From: Ampullaceana balthica
Taxonomy: Eukaryota; Mollusca; Gastropoda; Lymnaeidae
Direction: 5' to 3'
DNA: 64,000 nucleotides
Assembly: GCA_944989445.1 (NCBI GenBank)
Contig: CALYLW010000011.1
Coordinates: 3,191,501 to 3,255,500 of the forward strand
Numbering within the stretch: position 1 is the stretch's first letter; every line of letters begins with the position of its first letter. The position numbers were made by a program, and so were the translations under genes. This document shows positions 25,309 through 37,438 of the stretch, in pieces. Below the pieces are notes generated by a model, which searched no databases, was not told where the DNA came from, and saw only the letters and a program-made list of their open reading frames with translations.

Positions 25309-26159
25309 AATAAAATGAAGTTATCATTGGTTATCAACAAAAAGAAAAACTTTCTCTTCCAGAGTCAGGTCATTAGATCTAATAGTTAGCACCTGGAACA
25401 AATTCTATACTAATTAACTATGTGTAACTTCAGTTATCAACTCGCTCAGGACGATAGCGCGACGTGCTGTTCCCATAAATTAGGGTGAAGTGATTGGAGT
25501 TAGAAACCTTGTTTGGACCATGAGGTGTCCACGTGCAGAGATCAGAGATCCTTCTCCGCCAGAGAATGGGCTGGATAACATCTGATCCAGGCAGTGGTGG
25601 ATGGCGAGAACAGTTGGTAATGGATACTGTTTTAGTCAGTAACAGCTCATCGAGAGAGTGAAGGTGGTATGTGGTGCGGGACGCTTATGTCTAATTAGAT
25701 AAGAAGCCAGTTGACAGTAAGTTTTTCACAACGTGTATACGTCTTGAAAGGGATGCGTGGAAGAGTAGGTGAGATTTCTGGCATGAGATGATGATGTGGA
25801 CGAGTTGAAAAGATCGTAGATGCGTTGGATTCATCGGAGCAAATAGTTCACATGTAATGGGCTAGAATTTGGGAAATACTTTAAGAAGACAACGGTATCT
25901 ATTTCATCTCTGGTACTACGGTGTTAATAAAATTCTGGAGCCAGAATAGTTCAAATTCTTTACTGACTTTAAAATTTAAAAAAAATTGCAGGTGCGACGC
26001 GCTACATGTCAGCAGTATTTTTTTTTATATCTTTGCATTCTATTAATACAGTGATGCAACTAGAACAGCACAAATTTGTATAGTAGATGATAGAAAACGC
26101 CGGTTAGCAGTTAAAAAAAAAGAAAAAGAAATGACGTCACCATTACAGCCCCATTTTTT

Positions 26160-26480
26160 TAATCTGTTGGCAATGACATCTTCTCGAACAAAGAGAGCCA
26201 AGGCCGCCCCAACACCCGGAGCCCCGGCAAAGCACCATCATTATTAATTGCACACGTAGACAGCGGCATGCCCCGGCTGCCCGGCTCTCTCATTAGGAGG
26301 AAAGCGGTACGGTCGCCGGAGGGATGGGGCATTGAAATAAGAATAAAAAAAATATAAAGCAAAAAAAAACAAAAACAAAAAACTGACGGCGCATAGAGTA
26401 TCATGTTGCACGGCTCGTTGTCAATGATTAATGCCGGCACAAATAGTCCGGTCGCGCAAATGGTTTTCCGATAGGTTAAA
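26160..26480. promoter_or_regulatory. Candidate enhancer island with ATTATTAATTG
   Basis: Contains catcattattaattgcaca (26235-26254), ctctcattaggaggaaagcg, gtcaatgattaatgccgg and an A-rich interruption at 26342-26382. An exact CRE lies 20 bp before the left edge (26132-26139). Confidence 0.25.
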
Positions 26481-26992
26481 AAAATTTGATCGGTCGTGTC
26501 TTCTTTTCGAATGGGGGTATGTTCCATCTTAAGCGTGGAGTTTGGGCACAGGCTGTGGATTGGGTGATGCTTCCGGGGTTCTTTAAAACCCATGATACAA
26601 CAGTCAGGTGATCACGGGAAGTTTGTCGTATTATATAATGCTCATATAGGGAACATTGGTTGCGGGTATTGACAATGAGCTGAACAAAAAACGTGTTCAG
26701 CATTTAGTGGTCTTTGAGAAGTCAAAGGACTATCGCATCAAGAAAGTCACATGAAAAATATATGGTTAACTGTTGTCAAAATACGCGTACCTTCAAAAGA
26801 AGAAATCCGTTAATTTGTTCTTCTTTAAGTGAATCTCTTGAATTATTGACAAAGCAAAATCTTCGTAATTAGGCTTCCATTTCCTCTGGGGGTGTACCGG
26901 ATTTCGGCTCCGGCTAATCCGGAATCCGACCGTTTTAACAAATTCCGACTCCGGCTTCGGCTCCAACAGGATTTCACTGGCCGGTAGAGCCA

Positions 26993-27104
<112 letters not shown>

Positions 27105-27135
27105 GTTCCGGCAAATCCGGAATCCAGCCATTTTT

Positions 27136-27628
27136 AAATCCCTTATATTAACTTCACCGGCGTCTCTGTCTCTCTCTCTCTCTCTCTCTGTCTGTCTTGG
27201 GCGGGCGGAAAAACAGAAGTCAAAAATGACCCACTTCCCATGATCCGATCGAACTGAAATTTGGCACACGGACCCGTCTAACCTAACAATGCATCGTATC
27301 AAAATTTCAGATCGATCGAACGTACCGTAATTAAATAAATGCATTTTTTGTTTATCTATATAAACTATGTAAAGCGGTCGCTATTGTTTACATGCTACGG
27401 GTCAATTGACTTCACTTCAGCCATCGGTAAATACATCTCGTGTTTTAACCAGGTGGTTTACACCAGGAGTTGAGTTAACGCTTTGACGCTTCCCGTCCAT
27501 GTCCACACCCCATCCCCCGTTCCCCCAGTTTAAAAGCCAGGGGATATAATTTCGGTTTCAGTCTGTAAATGTTTGTCGCGTTTGAACATAATCAATACTT
27601 TTAGTTATGTCTCATATATAAGGGATTT
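27136..27628 (+). mobile_element. MITE-like element, copy A, nested in the hAT-like element
   Basis: The left end aaatcccttatattaac and right end atatataagggattt are inverted repeats of each other. Inside are a (CT)n stretch near 27170-27198, gaactgaaatttggcacac and tcaaaatttcagatcgatcg. Copy B begins 30 bp later in the same orientation. There is no coding sequence. The host element resumes only after copy B. Confidence 0.8.
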
Positions 27629-27658
27629 ATAGTCAAAAACGTTGTTTTTAAATCCATT

Positions 27659-28073
27659 AAATCCCTTATATTAACTTCACCGTCTTGTCTCTCTGTCTGT
27701 CGTGGTCTCTTGGTCGGTCCTGCGGAAAAACAAAAGTAAAAAATGACCCATTTCCCGAGATGCTATCGAGCTGAAATTTTGCACATACACTTGTGTCACC
27801 TAACAATGCATTGTATCAAAATTTCAGATCGATCGAATATACCGTAATTAAACTAATGCATTTTTAGTTTATCTTTATGTTTCTCTATGGAACCGTCTGA
27901 TATAGTTGACATCCACGTGTCACTGGAGTTCACTCCAGTCATTAATGACCACATCCCCATGTTTTACAGCAAGGGGAGTCCAGTCACGTTCAATCTGCAA
28001 ATGTTTGTCGTGCAGTGCGTAATATATTGAACATAATCAATACTGTTATATATGTCTCATATATTAGGGATTT
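27659..28073 (+). mobile_element. MITE-like element, copy B, tandem to copy A
   Basis: It has the same ends and the same internal blocks as copy A (left end aaatcccttatattaac, right end atattagggattt) with scattered substitutions and a shorter CT-rich region. After the right end both copies continue atagtcaaaa and a T-rich run, so the true element edge may be about 20 bp further right. Confidence 0.8.
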
Positions 28074-29500
28074 ATAGTCAAAAGCTTTGTTTTTACTGGT
28101 TGTTTAATTACAACTCCGGCTTCGGCCGCATTCCACTTTAAAATCCGTCCAAATTCAGGCCGGATTTTAAAAAATTGAATCCGATTCACCCCTAATTTCC
28201 TCACACACATACACACAAATTCGAAATCCCGCTACCATACACACAGTTCGAGAATCCATGTAATTCTTGAGTTCCTGTTATTGCAATGAAAGTACATCTA
28301 TTAATTATAATATGAAAACTAATTTGCACAGATTTAATGTTTTGGGCTTATATTTACTGTGTATGTAATATAACTAGTAGCTTCTCTAAATACCACCTCA
28401 TTGCATGAGTTGTTCCACATGTTTTTCGACCCCAGTGTTCTTGTTGTTACAATATAGGTCCCCTTGCTTGAAGTCGAGCCATGACGTCATAGTTATTTTA
28501 TTTACTTTGAAAACATGCCCAGGCGACTAGCTGATGGTACCCCCCCCCCACCCCCAAAACCAACAACAATTGTATTTTTTACCATTAATCTATACCTGTC
28601 ACTGCTTCCGCAAGTGTAAATAAAACCCTTCATTTAAAATGTGTTTTATTCCTGTTCATGTCAGGCCGTAGCGTTATGTTTACATTTTGTAAAGTATTGT
28701 GTGGGTTGGTTAGGTTTGAGAAGTTACTCTTTATTCCTCTTGCAAGTTCTTGTTTTTAATATTTTAAAAATATTATCTTTGTTTAAACTTTAAAATACCC
28801 CCGTCCCCCACCTTTACTTGTGTTTACAACATGACTGCGACTGGACCAGGGTAACCAACAACTTTTTAAAAGCTGTCCTATTACAAACACGCATTTCACA
28901 AGGTCAGAGTCAAACAGCTACTGCGAAGTAGTTGTTTTTGTTGTAGGTAGCTCACCTACCTTCATTGTCAGACTCCTGTACTCTATCGATGGCTCAAGAA
29001 AACATTGTTCCACTAATGCTTCCAGACAGTTAAGTTATTGCAGTGCACTTGCCAGAGTGACTTGGACCTCCAGTAATTGCCTGGTAGTTGTGCTTTGCCC
29101 TTGTAACAGCCTCCACCCCCATACCCCATCCCCGCTTACACTCACCACGGTAATGTTCCTTGTTTCGTCTACATCATTAAGTCAGCTGGTAAGTAGAGAG
29201 GTCATGGCATTGTTTTCGACTTTTCCTTTCCTACTGAACTTTCTGTGTCCACATAGTACGTTTGTGGTTTTGCAAGAAACAGATGCTACAGAAGTTTTAT
29301 TGTAACATTGCCGTAGTGTCCTGCAATTGTTTGATGCATGCATTAATGTGTCAGATTCCATCATGGTTTACCGTTTGTTTCATAACTGTGAGTTCGTTAT
29401 CCAGTTTGCCGTGTACTTGTTGGTTTGAGAAGCAGATCCTGCTAGACTCACTCTCCCGACCACGGCTACATTTGTTATAACATGCGTTATTTAAACATTA

Positions 29501-29596
29501 ACTGCACCGTGGATGGATTCATTCACACATCATAAGATGTGCATACATTTACTGCGCCGTGGATTCATTCATACATCATAAGATATGCATACATTT
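29501..29596. repeat. About 50 bp tandem duplication
   Basis: Two copies of actgc(a/g)ccgtggat…gcatacattt start at 29501 and 29551. The second lacks four bases (ggat) and carries a few substitutions. Confidence 0.92.
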
Positions 29597-29799
29597 ACTG
29601 CACATAAAAGCACCCAGATATAACAAACCATATTTAAAATATAAAAACAAGATTGCTACGCCACATTTCTTCCATGCGTCACATTTTAAATTAAAACTGA
29701 GACAAAGACAATAGAGCAGCGGATGATACTAACAAAAAACATGTTAAAAGGACAGAGAGGGAAGTTGCCCCTTAAAGAGGGAGCTAACTCATTTGTCTA

Positions 29800-30150
29800 G
29801 TAGTCTAGTCCAAGGGCGGCCATCGGTGCCGGAATGATGTGACAAGACGGCCATGGTTGGTGCTGATCTGGAAACGACGTTTTAAGCTAGTCCCGGAAAG
29901 CCTTTTAATGCGAGATGTTGGCCGCTAACCTAGTTTTGGTTAACAAACTAGTCCGGATCTCAGTGTGGGTTGACTTCACCTCCGCCCCACCCCAGTCCTC
30001 TCAAACGGACCCTAGTTGTTTCCCCCGCCCCGTAATGTTGGGGGAAATTCATTTACCTAGCGTGTGACCGTCGCATGGTGTGACGAGACTTGGACAAGAT
30101 GGTCGGTCTGGGAGAATTAAATAACCATTTACAAAATATGTATCAGCTCG
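29800..30150. promoter_or_regulatory. Candidate enhancer island
   Basis: Contains ccttttaatgcgagatgttg (29909), ggttaacaaactagtccgg and gagaattaaataacc. It is CpG-containing and free of tandem repeats; the C-rich middle is low complexity. Confidence 0.22.
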
Positions 30151-30529
30151 CTTTGCCTTAGCATCTAGGCAAGCCCTAAACACCAATGGCAGTGATAATT
30201 ACTGTTTACATTTTTAAAAATATCTATTTTAAGATTTTTAAAAATTCAAAACATATCAACGTTTCAAAATTTCCTATTAAAGTTGCTGTTTTCTTTCCCT
30301 GTTTTTTCTTCTTCCTGACTTACATCGCATGCACACAATCTTAGTACCGTGTCAAGTAACAAATAGGGAGGCCATTTTATAACAATAACACTTGCCAATC
30401 TGGAATCGCCATCGAAATGTCCCATATAATAAACCCCTCCAACTTCTCAATGAACTAAACTTAACAACACTCCACCCCCCCTTTTTTTCTTAACTTTTTT
30501 TGCTGTTAAAATCATCCAAGCCAATGACG

Positions 30530-30930
30530 CCATAGGTTAGAGAACGAATCAGGAATTTATGCGGAGTCAACACGCGTAGACAGCCGAATCGGACGGGACA
30601 TGCGAGAGAAATGAACATTACTCGTGGCCGAGTTTTCCATTGCGGGCCGCCTAATGCTTAAGAATGTGACATAAACAACTGTTAGAACGTGAGCGTCCTG
30701 TGGGCTCCGGGGGGCTCCGCCGACGACGAGTGGCGGCCCGCCCTGGATGGTCTCTTCGGATTTTGAGGATGTGCCAAAATGAGATCGTTTGAATTCAGCG
30801 GAGCCCATTGACTTAACATGAAGCCACGCTGACAGATGACGCATTTCCGGTTCGTCTCGAATTGTGCGGGAGATGAGTAGGTGACCTAGCGCAAGGGTCA
30901 TTCGTCGGAAAGTTAAGCCGAATTAAGACT
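30530..30930. promoter_or_regulatory. Candidate enhancer island, strong composition contrast
   Basis: A 400 bp CpG-rich block between AT-rich sequences. Motifs include gctgacagatgacgcatttc (30828-30847), which pairs a TGACAG Meis core with a TGACGCA bZIP-like core, and gaatttatgcgg. A 114-residue minus-strand frame spans it, but it resembles no family and is best explained by low stop density. Confidence 0.3.
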
Positions 30931-31000
30931 ATGTTGGTGGTTTTTATTTTCCACTTGTATTGTGCTGTATTTCTGCTCATGTTTGTCCGTTTTTATATAA

Positions 31001-31448
31001 ATACTAGCCTATCACCCGTCAAAAATGACGGAAGTTTTCAGCTAAAATCTATTTATTTTGAAAAAAATGCAATTTTTTAAGGGCGCCTACGGCGCCGACC
31101 TTTTTCAAAAGCCCAACTAACTTGTCCTTGTTTGATAAATACGAAATACTAACTTTTCTGAAATGTACACGAAGTATTTTATAATAGGGGTTGTAGGGCG
31201 CCTACGGCGCCCCCTTTGTTTTTTTAAATGTATAATTAACCATCATCAAAACCTCTTTTTACATTGATCCCTTTTCCAAAATTAAAATATGAGCTAAAAC
31301 AATGACGTCATATAATTTTTTTTTACAGCGCATCTTTAATTAGCACACCTTTTGATTCATTGGTGCAGTAATTTGGTGCGCTGCTTTCTAAAATTAGTAG
31401 CGTCACGGACAGACACTACAGACAGAGGTTGCAAATTACGTATATTGA
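31001..31448. mobile_element. Probable short interspersed repeat with two GGCGCC hairpin motifs
   Basis: The segment starts aatactagcctatcacccgtc (one base trimmed at either side is possible) and ends near gtcacggacagacactacag. An exact 16-mer GGGCGCCTACGGCGCC occurs at 31081 and 31196 and can fold on itself. A start of atactagc…acccg and an end rich in cgtcac…acagac resemble a class of dispersed invertebrate repeats I know in general terms. I see no coding frame, poly-A tail or target duplication, so the class is uncertain. Confidence 0.4.
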
Positions 31449-32315
31449 TCTCATGCTGAGGGGAAAATTCCTAATCGGCACTGAATCTGAAAGATGACGA
31501 TTTAAAAAAAGCTCTACAGAGTTGTAAAAAAAAATCACAGGAATGGAGTACATGTTACAATTTTGAATTATTGGAAATAAAATTTATTGTGCTCAAGAAA
31601 CCTGAAACTAAATAATTCACAAAGTTGAAGGGGTTTTCCCTGTAGCCTACGTAGCCTAGTTAATATATTTTTGGACAACATCACTACGGTATATCTGTCC
31701 CCGTGTTGGCAAACAAAAATTTTAAATAGCTGTAAATAAATGTTACCATAACTGACAAACGATTAATTACATCATGGATGAATAACAAACAGAATACGAC
31801 AACGTGACGTGGACATAACTGATGATCTTACAGTGTTTCTAAACTGCTGGTTTTAAAACAAAAGCCAAATTTTAACACAATAGAGGACATTGTATACCAA
31901 AGGATGGTTGTATTACAAAAAGACAAAGTTCACCTTCAAAATGTTTTGTTATTGTTTTTGTAACGTATAGCAAACAGTAGCCGCGTACATAGTATTATTT
32001 ATCCGTTGTGCATGTTTTCCCCCCCCAAAACGTGTTACGTGGCGAGGTTTACCCCCAGCCCTCACTCTACCCGCCAAGCTCGAGTCGGCAGCCCCAACTA
32101 TCAAAAGATGTAAATAAAGTAACGCGAGATGACAACATGACAAGTGACGTCACGAAACCCCCTGTCATAAAACTGTTATAATCTCAAACACTTTACACCA
32201 AAATGCGGTAATCTCGCAATAAAATTGTGAAAATTTGCCGCTTCAGAACGGGAAATCCGCTGGTTTCACCATTAGTCTTATTAGATTGCAATTTCAGTTG
32301 CACTGAGGGCACTAT

Positions 32316-32503
32316 CAGAGGTGTATTAAGAGGAAGGGGCCAGAACCATCCACTTCCCTTCATTTTCAATAATGAAAAATGAACTTTATAAGGAGTTTAT
32401 GTTTTTCCGTTACAGTTTTAACTTTACAATTTTTACGGCTAATTGATAACTGAATTTTTTTATTTAAGGTGTATCTCTTTACTCCCTGATATATCCGCCA
32501 CTG
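32316..32503. mobile_element. Possible MITE with CAGNGGYG ends
   Basis: The left end cagaggtgtattaagagg and the reverse complement of the right end, cagtggcggatatatcaggg, agree loosely. The 188 bp interior is AT-rich and non-coding. The flanks give no convincing 8 bp duplication, so this is a tentative call. Confidence 0.35.
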
Positions 32504-33099
32504 GGCTGTGAGCTAGCAGAAGATTTGATTCATACTTGTGGTCGGTTTTCGGTTTCACCCCCAGCGGTGTTGTCGGTATTGGTAGGCCTGTGGTTTCCTG
32601 CTCCCACTCGACGGGCAATCATGGCAGTCACCACTAAATTGTACCCTGACCTTTCACGGTCCCCGTCCCACAAACTCCCTCACAAAACGTTTAAAAGGCG
32701 CGCCCCTGGCATCCAGCAATGGTCAAGTTGAATTGCTAGTCGATTTTCACGATACCACGGGCCGTAGATGGGGGGAGAGAACCGTTGGTCAAAGGGCAGA
32801 GAACCGGTGCATTCGACTGAAAAATTAAATTAGAAAAGTAATCATTGTATTTTTAATACCTTTGAAACGGTGGACTTTAGTGGGAACGAAGTTTATATCC
32901 GAAGATTTACGCAAAGGTCCTGATTGAATCAGAGTTTTCCCTTAACATTGTCCAGTTTTGTTGCAGTTGATGACGCTGTCTGGCCTACACAGATGAACTT
33001 ACTAGATATTATTTTACGATTTTGTTCACGTTTATTATTCATCTAGATTCTGGAATAACACAGCGAATGTTACACTTTCCCTCATGTTGGGCGCAAAAT

Positions 33100-34647
33100 G
33101 ATACCATGACTATCAGACATCTAGACTGTTGGAAGTTTGATACCATGACTATAAGACATCTAGACTGTTGGAAATGTGATACCATGACTATAAGACATCT
33201 AGACTGTTGGAAGTTTGATACCATGACTATAAGACATCTAGACTGTTGGAAGTTTGATACCATGACTATATGACATCTAGACTGTTGGAAATGTGATACC
33301 ATGACTATAAGACATCTAGACTGTTGGAAGTTTGATACCATGACTATAAGACATCTAGACTGTTGGAAGTTTGATACCGTGACTATAAGACATCTAGACT
33401 GTGGAAGTGTGATACCGTGACTATCAGACATCTAGACTGTGGAAGTGTGATACCGTGACTATCAGACATCTAGACTGTTGGAAGTGTGATACCATGACTA
33501 TAAGACATCTAGACTGTTGGAAGTGTGATACCGTGACTATAAGACATCTAGACTGTTGGAAGTTTGATACCATGACTATAAGACATCTAGACAGTTGGAA
33601 GTGTGATACCGTGACTATAAGACATCTAGACTGTGGAAGTGTGATACCGTGACTATAAGACATCTAGACTGTGGAAGTGTGATACCGTGACTATAAGACA
33701 TCTAGACTGTGGAAGTGTGATACCGTGACTATAAGACATCTAGACTGTGGAAGTGTGATACCGTGACTATAAGACATCTAGACTGTTGGAAGTGTGATAC
33801 CATGACTATAAGACATCTAGACTGTTGGAAGTTTGATACCATGACTATAAGACATCTAGACTGTTGGAAGTTTGATACCATGACTATAAGACATCTAGAC
33901 TGTTGGAAGTTTGATACCATGACTATAAGACATCTAGACTGTTGGAAGTTTGATACCATGACTATAAGACATCTAGACTGTTGGAAATGTGATACCATGA
34001 CTATAAGACATCTAGACTGTTGGAAGTTTGATACCATGACTATAAGACATCTAGACTGTTGGAAGTTTGATACCATGACTATAAGACATCTAGACTGTTG
34101 GAAGTTTGATACCATGACTATAAGACATCTAGACTGTTGGAAGTTTGATACCATGACTATAAGACATCTAGACTGTTGGAAGTTTGATACCATGACTATA
34201 AGACATCTAGACTGTTGGAAGTTTGATACCATGACTATAAGACATCTAGACTGTTGGAAATGTGATACCATGACTATAAGACATCTAGACTGTTGGAAGT
34301 TTGATACCATGACTATAAGACATCTAGACTGTTGGAAGTTTGATACCGTGACTATAAGACATCTAGACTGTGGAAGTGTGATACCGTGACTATCAGACAT
34401 CTAGACTGTGGAAGTGTGATACCGTGACTATCAGACATCTAGACTGAAGTTTGATACCATGACTATCAAACATCTAGACTGAAGTTTGACACCATGACTA
34501 TCAGACATCTAGACTGAAGTTTGATACCGTGACTATCAGACATCTAGACTGTTGGAAGTGTGATACCGTGACTATCAGACATCTAGACTGAAGCGTGATA
34601 CCGTGACTATCAGACATCTAGACTGAAGTGTGATACCGTGACTATCA
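33100..34647. repeat. 39 bp minisatellite, about 40 copies (1.5 kb)
   Basis: The unit is gataccatgactataagaca followed by tctagactgttggaagttt. Variants of 38 bp (ctgtggaag) cluster in the middle and at the end, and variants of 35 bp (gactgaagt) lie at the right edge (34440-34640). The central block 33780-34350 is almost uniform 39 bp copies. Each unit contains an XbaI-type tctaga. Since 39 is divisible by three, both strands stay open: DTMTIRHLDCWKF on the + strand and SRCLIVMVSNFQQ on the - strand. I regard neither as a gene, because there is no start context, no codon bias and no non-repeat domain. Confidence 0.98.
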
Positions 34648-35761
34648 TTCATCAAGCCGTACGGCGTGATGGTGACATTTCACACATCACCGGGACAAAG
34701 CGATTAGAGGGAGACAAATTTAAACCACGTTCAAAAATCCTCGCTTCTGTAGCTGACAGTGGACCGACCCCTTGCAGTGCGCGCGTCAGCCAAATTTTGG
34801 TCTGACCCCGGAAGCGGTCCATTTCTATTTATTCACCCGACCCACGCACCCCTCCCCCTCTCATCTAGCCTGATCTACAGTCCCGAGTGCCTCCCTGGCA
34901 ATTGCCCCTGTAACTCGGCCACCGTTTGCGTGGCAAATTGTTCAGTAACTCTGGTCCGTTTATGCAGAATTATTGCTCAAACCGGGCTTGTGGCGGGGTT
35001 CCCTTAAATGACGGCACAATCTCAGGTCATATAATGGGGATATTTATCCTCACATTTCCCACCCTAGTTGTCAAAACCTGTCTCGTACGACCGCGACGCG
35101 ACAGGTCTCTCTGGCAACGATAATGACTCGTTGGTGCGATACTAAGTATCGGTGTTTGTCTGAAAACAATGGGAGATCTGAGAAAGCGATACCGCATCTA
35201 AGGCACAAGAAACGTGTACAATTCTTCGCTTTAACTTTTATATTTATACCCGTGTCCAAAACCTTTCGTTCTTGTTTTTTAAATTAATTATATATAGAGA
35301 GATATGTTTTCATCCAAATAATGATATTTAAAAACTGCAAAACAATTTTTTTTAAATCCGTGGAATAATGTCGACTCCAAACTTACAGTATCGATAAAGA
35401 AAACATTAGAATGGTTACTGAGTACCCGTGTCGACAAGAAACATCCTTGTTGAGAATGTGCACTCAGGCCACGCTCGTCTCTTCTACAGTATCGTATGTC
35501 GGGGCTGTGTGAGTTATTACCCCTGGGAGAGACACTAAAAGGGAAACAATGAAAGGGAACACACGTATGCTTAGGTTTGGTGGAGCCCGGGGGGCGGGGT
35601 GGCGGTAGGGTTGTGTCGGAACGACTTACGACTGAACGTATCGAATGACAAACATTTTTAAAACATCTTTCATGAATGCCAGTCTAATTAGCATTTATAT
35701 ATCTTAGCTAATTATGGGAGTATCAGCATCATTGTTGTCTCAATTATTTATGTCTCTAGAC

Positions 35762-35955
35762 CAGGGGTCTCCAAACTTTTCTGCTGGAGGGCCGCATTAG
35801 CTGTTAAACATCAGTTTGGGGGCAGACTACACACAGTTTTGTGGTAAAATACAAGTAAAAAAAGTATCTTTTTTAGATTTAAAGGTCTCCAGGGGCCGGA
35901 TGAGAGGGCCTCGCGGGCCGCATCTGGCCCGCGGGCCGTAGTTTGGAGACCCCTG
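35762..35955. mobile_element. 194 bp hAT-like MITE with perfect 16 bp inverted repeats
   Basis: The ends are CAGGGGTCTCCAAACT and its exact reverse complement AGTTTGGAGACCCCTG. Subterminal sequence is GC-rich (gagggccgcat, cgcgggccgcatctggcccg), as in Charlie-type hAT MITEs. The left flank CTCTAGAC fits the nTCTAGAn target preference of that group. The right flank ctagtctg is only a degenerate match, so the duplication has decayed. No coding capacity. Confidence 0.85.
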
Positions 35956-36370
35956 CTAGTCTGCCCACTGACCCTATGAGTTGCGTCATTGTCTAACTGA
36001 ATGACTGTAGGCGCTTTTTTAAGTGTATGTAGTATGTTCCTTTCCTTATCGGTTCACCAGAACACCTTTTCCTCGGCCAAGCAACCAGGTTGAGTAAACC
36101 AGCAGGATGCACCCACCCCAGGGTTGACGAGTCGGGTTGTTCCCTCGCCGTGAGGTTAAACGGCCCCTTTGTTTCCCCCTCCCTGGTCCACGCACCGTGT
36201 AAAAAAAAAGCCCCGGGTCGGGCCACCCAGTGTACTTGATGAGCCTAGCAAACGGCGGCCATGTCTTCCTTATTTCATAACTCACCCGGGAAATGGCGTT
36301 TTAACACTGAGAACACGGCAAGCTAAAGACATCAATCAGTAACCTGTGTGTGTTGGGGGGGGGGCGAGTT

Positions 36371-36400
36371 TCAGAATGGTATTAAGTCAGTCTGAAACGT
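36371..36400. repeat. Diverged single unit of the adjacent 25 bp minisatellite
   Basis: tcagaatggtattaagtcag followed by tctgaa closely resembles the unit agatcagaatggtgttagta-gacta that is amplified 30 bp downstream. It is likely a founder or a decayed edge copy. Confidence 0.6.
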
Positions 36401-36431
36401 CTGTTTATTTCTTTTTTTGTTTTCCCCCCTC

Positions 36432-36781
36432 AGATCAGAATGGTGTTAGTAGACTAAGATCAGAATGGTGTTAGTAGACTAAGATCAGAATGGTGTTAGT
36501 AGACTAAGATCAGAATGGTGTTAGTAGACTAAGATCAGAATGGTGTTAGTAGACTAAGATCAGAATGGTGTTAGTAGACTAAGATCAGAATGGTGTTAGT
36601 AGACTAAGATCAGAATGGTGTTAGTAGACTAAGATCAGAATGGTGTTAGTAGACTAAGATCAGAATGGTGTTAGTAGACTAAGATCAGAATGGTGTTAGT
36701 AGACTAAGATCAGAATGGTGTTAGTAGACTAAGATCAGAATGGTGTTAGTAGACTAAGATCAGAATGGTGTTAGTAGACTA
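36432..36781. repeat. 25 bp minisatellite, 14 perfect copies
   Basis: Fourteen identical units of agatcagaatggtgttagta plus gacta fill exactly 350 bp. The array is immediately preceded by a strong polypyrimidine tract (36407-36430) that runs into the cag joining the first unit, an acceptor-like context. The perfect identity implies very recent expansion. Confidence 0.98.
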
Positions 36782-37438
36782 AGAAATGCTGTTGTTTTTG
36801 TTGTGTGTGTGTGTGTACTTTTTAAACCTAGACATATTGTGTTTGATTGAGATGAGACTCAGGAACTGTGGCCAAAGGAAGATTCATTCTTTGTTTTAGT
36901 AGGAATGAAGCGGGTTGGTAGTGAGTGTTGGTGGATGATTGTGTACTGGGGTCAAAGGTCTAATCTGAAATAAGAACAAATGTCCTTAACAAAGCTGTAA
37001 ACAGAAGTCAAAATAAAGGCGGTAGAACTGACTGAACTCAAGATGGCGTAAGGGAAATGTGTGTGCAGGTATCTAGGTTATTGATGTGGGTATGTGAACG
37101 CCGTAAAAATGCCAATACTACATATTCCACAGTGAGGCTTTCAATAAAAATCCATGCGCCCAGCTGAACGGTGCTAGTTTAGTACCGGGCCATATAGACT
37201 TCACCTCTCTCACTTTTTTTTTATATAGTCGGTGATTTGAATTTTACAGCCGTCATAGGGTATTATTGTTGTGTAAACTAAGTTTTACTGCTGTGCACCG
37301 TGCATGTCAGGACTCAGCTCATGAAGGCCGTGTCGGTTAACAATATGGGACACGTGAGGTGAGGTGTTCTCTAAAAACAGATATAGAAGAACCGAATCAG
37401 TATTAATTCTGGAGGCTGTGTGTGCTGGGATATATATA

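Larger units (their letters stand above)
28203..30529. other. Intron, no gene seen
   Basis: Unique sequence with a C9 run near 28541, an exact CRE at 28482-28489 and a T-rich pyrimidine patch near 30290. The frames at 29057-29480 are chance. The duplication at 29501 and the island at 29800 are listed separately. Confidence 0.5.

Noticed and set aside
30557..30901. 114-residue minus-strand frame as a gene
   Set aside because: Composition of a CpG-rich island lowers stop density. No domain recognised and no start or splice support.
33729..34400. Minus-strand 223-residue repeat protein
   Set aside because: Product of the 39 bp unit length; the + strand is equally open. No independent coding evidence.
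33100..34647. CRISPR-like direct repeats
   Set aside because: Units are contiguous with no unique spacers, and the DNA is from an animal genome. The same applies to the other arrays.
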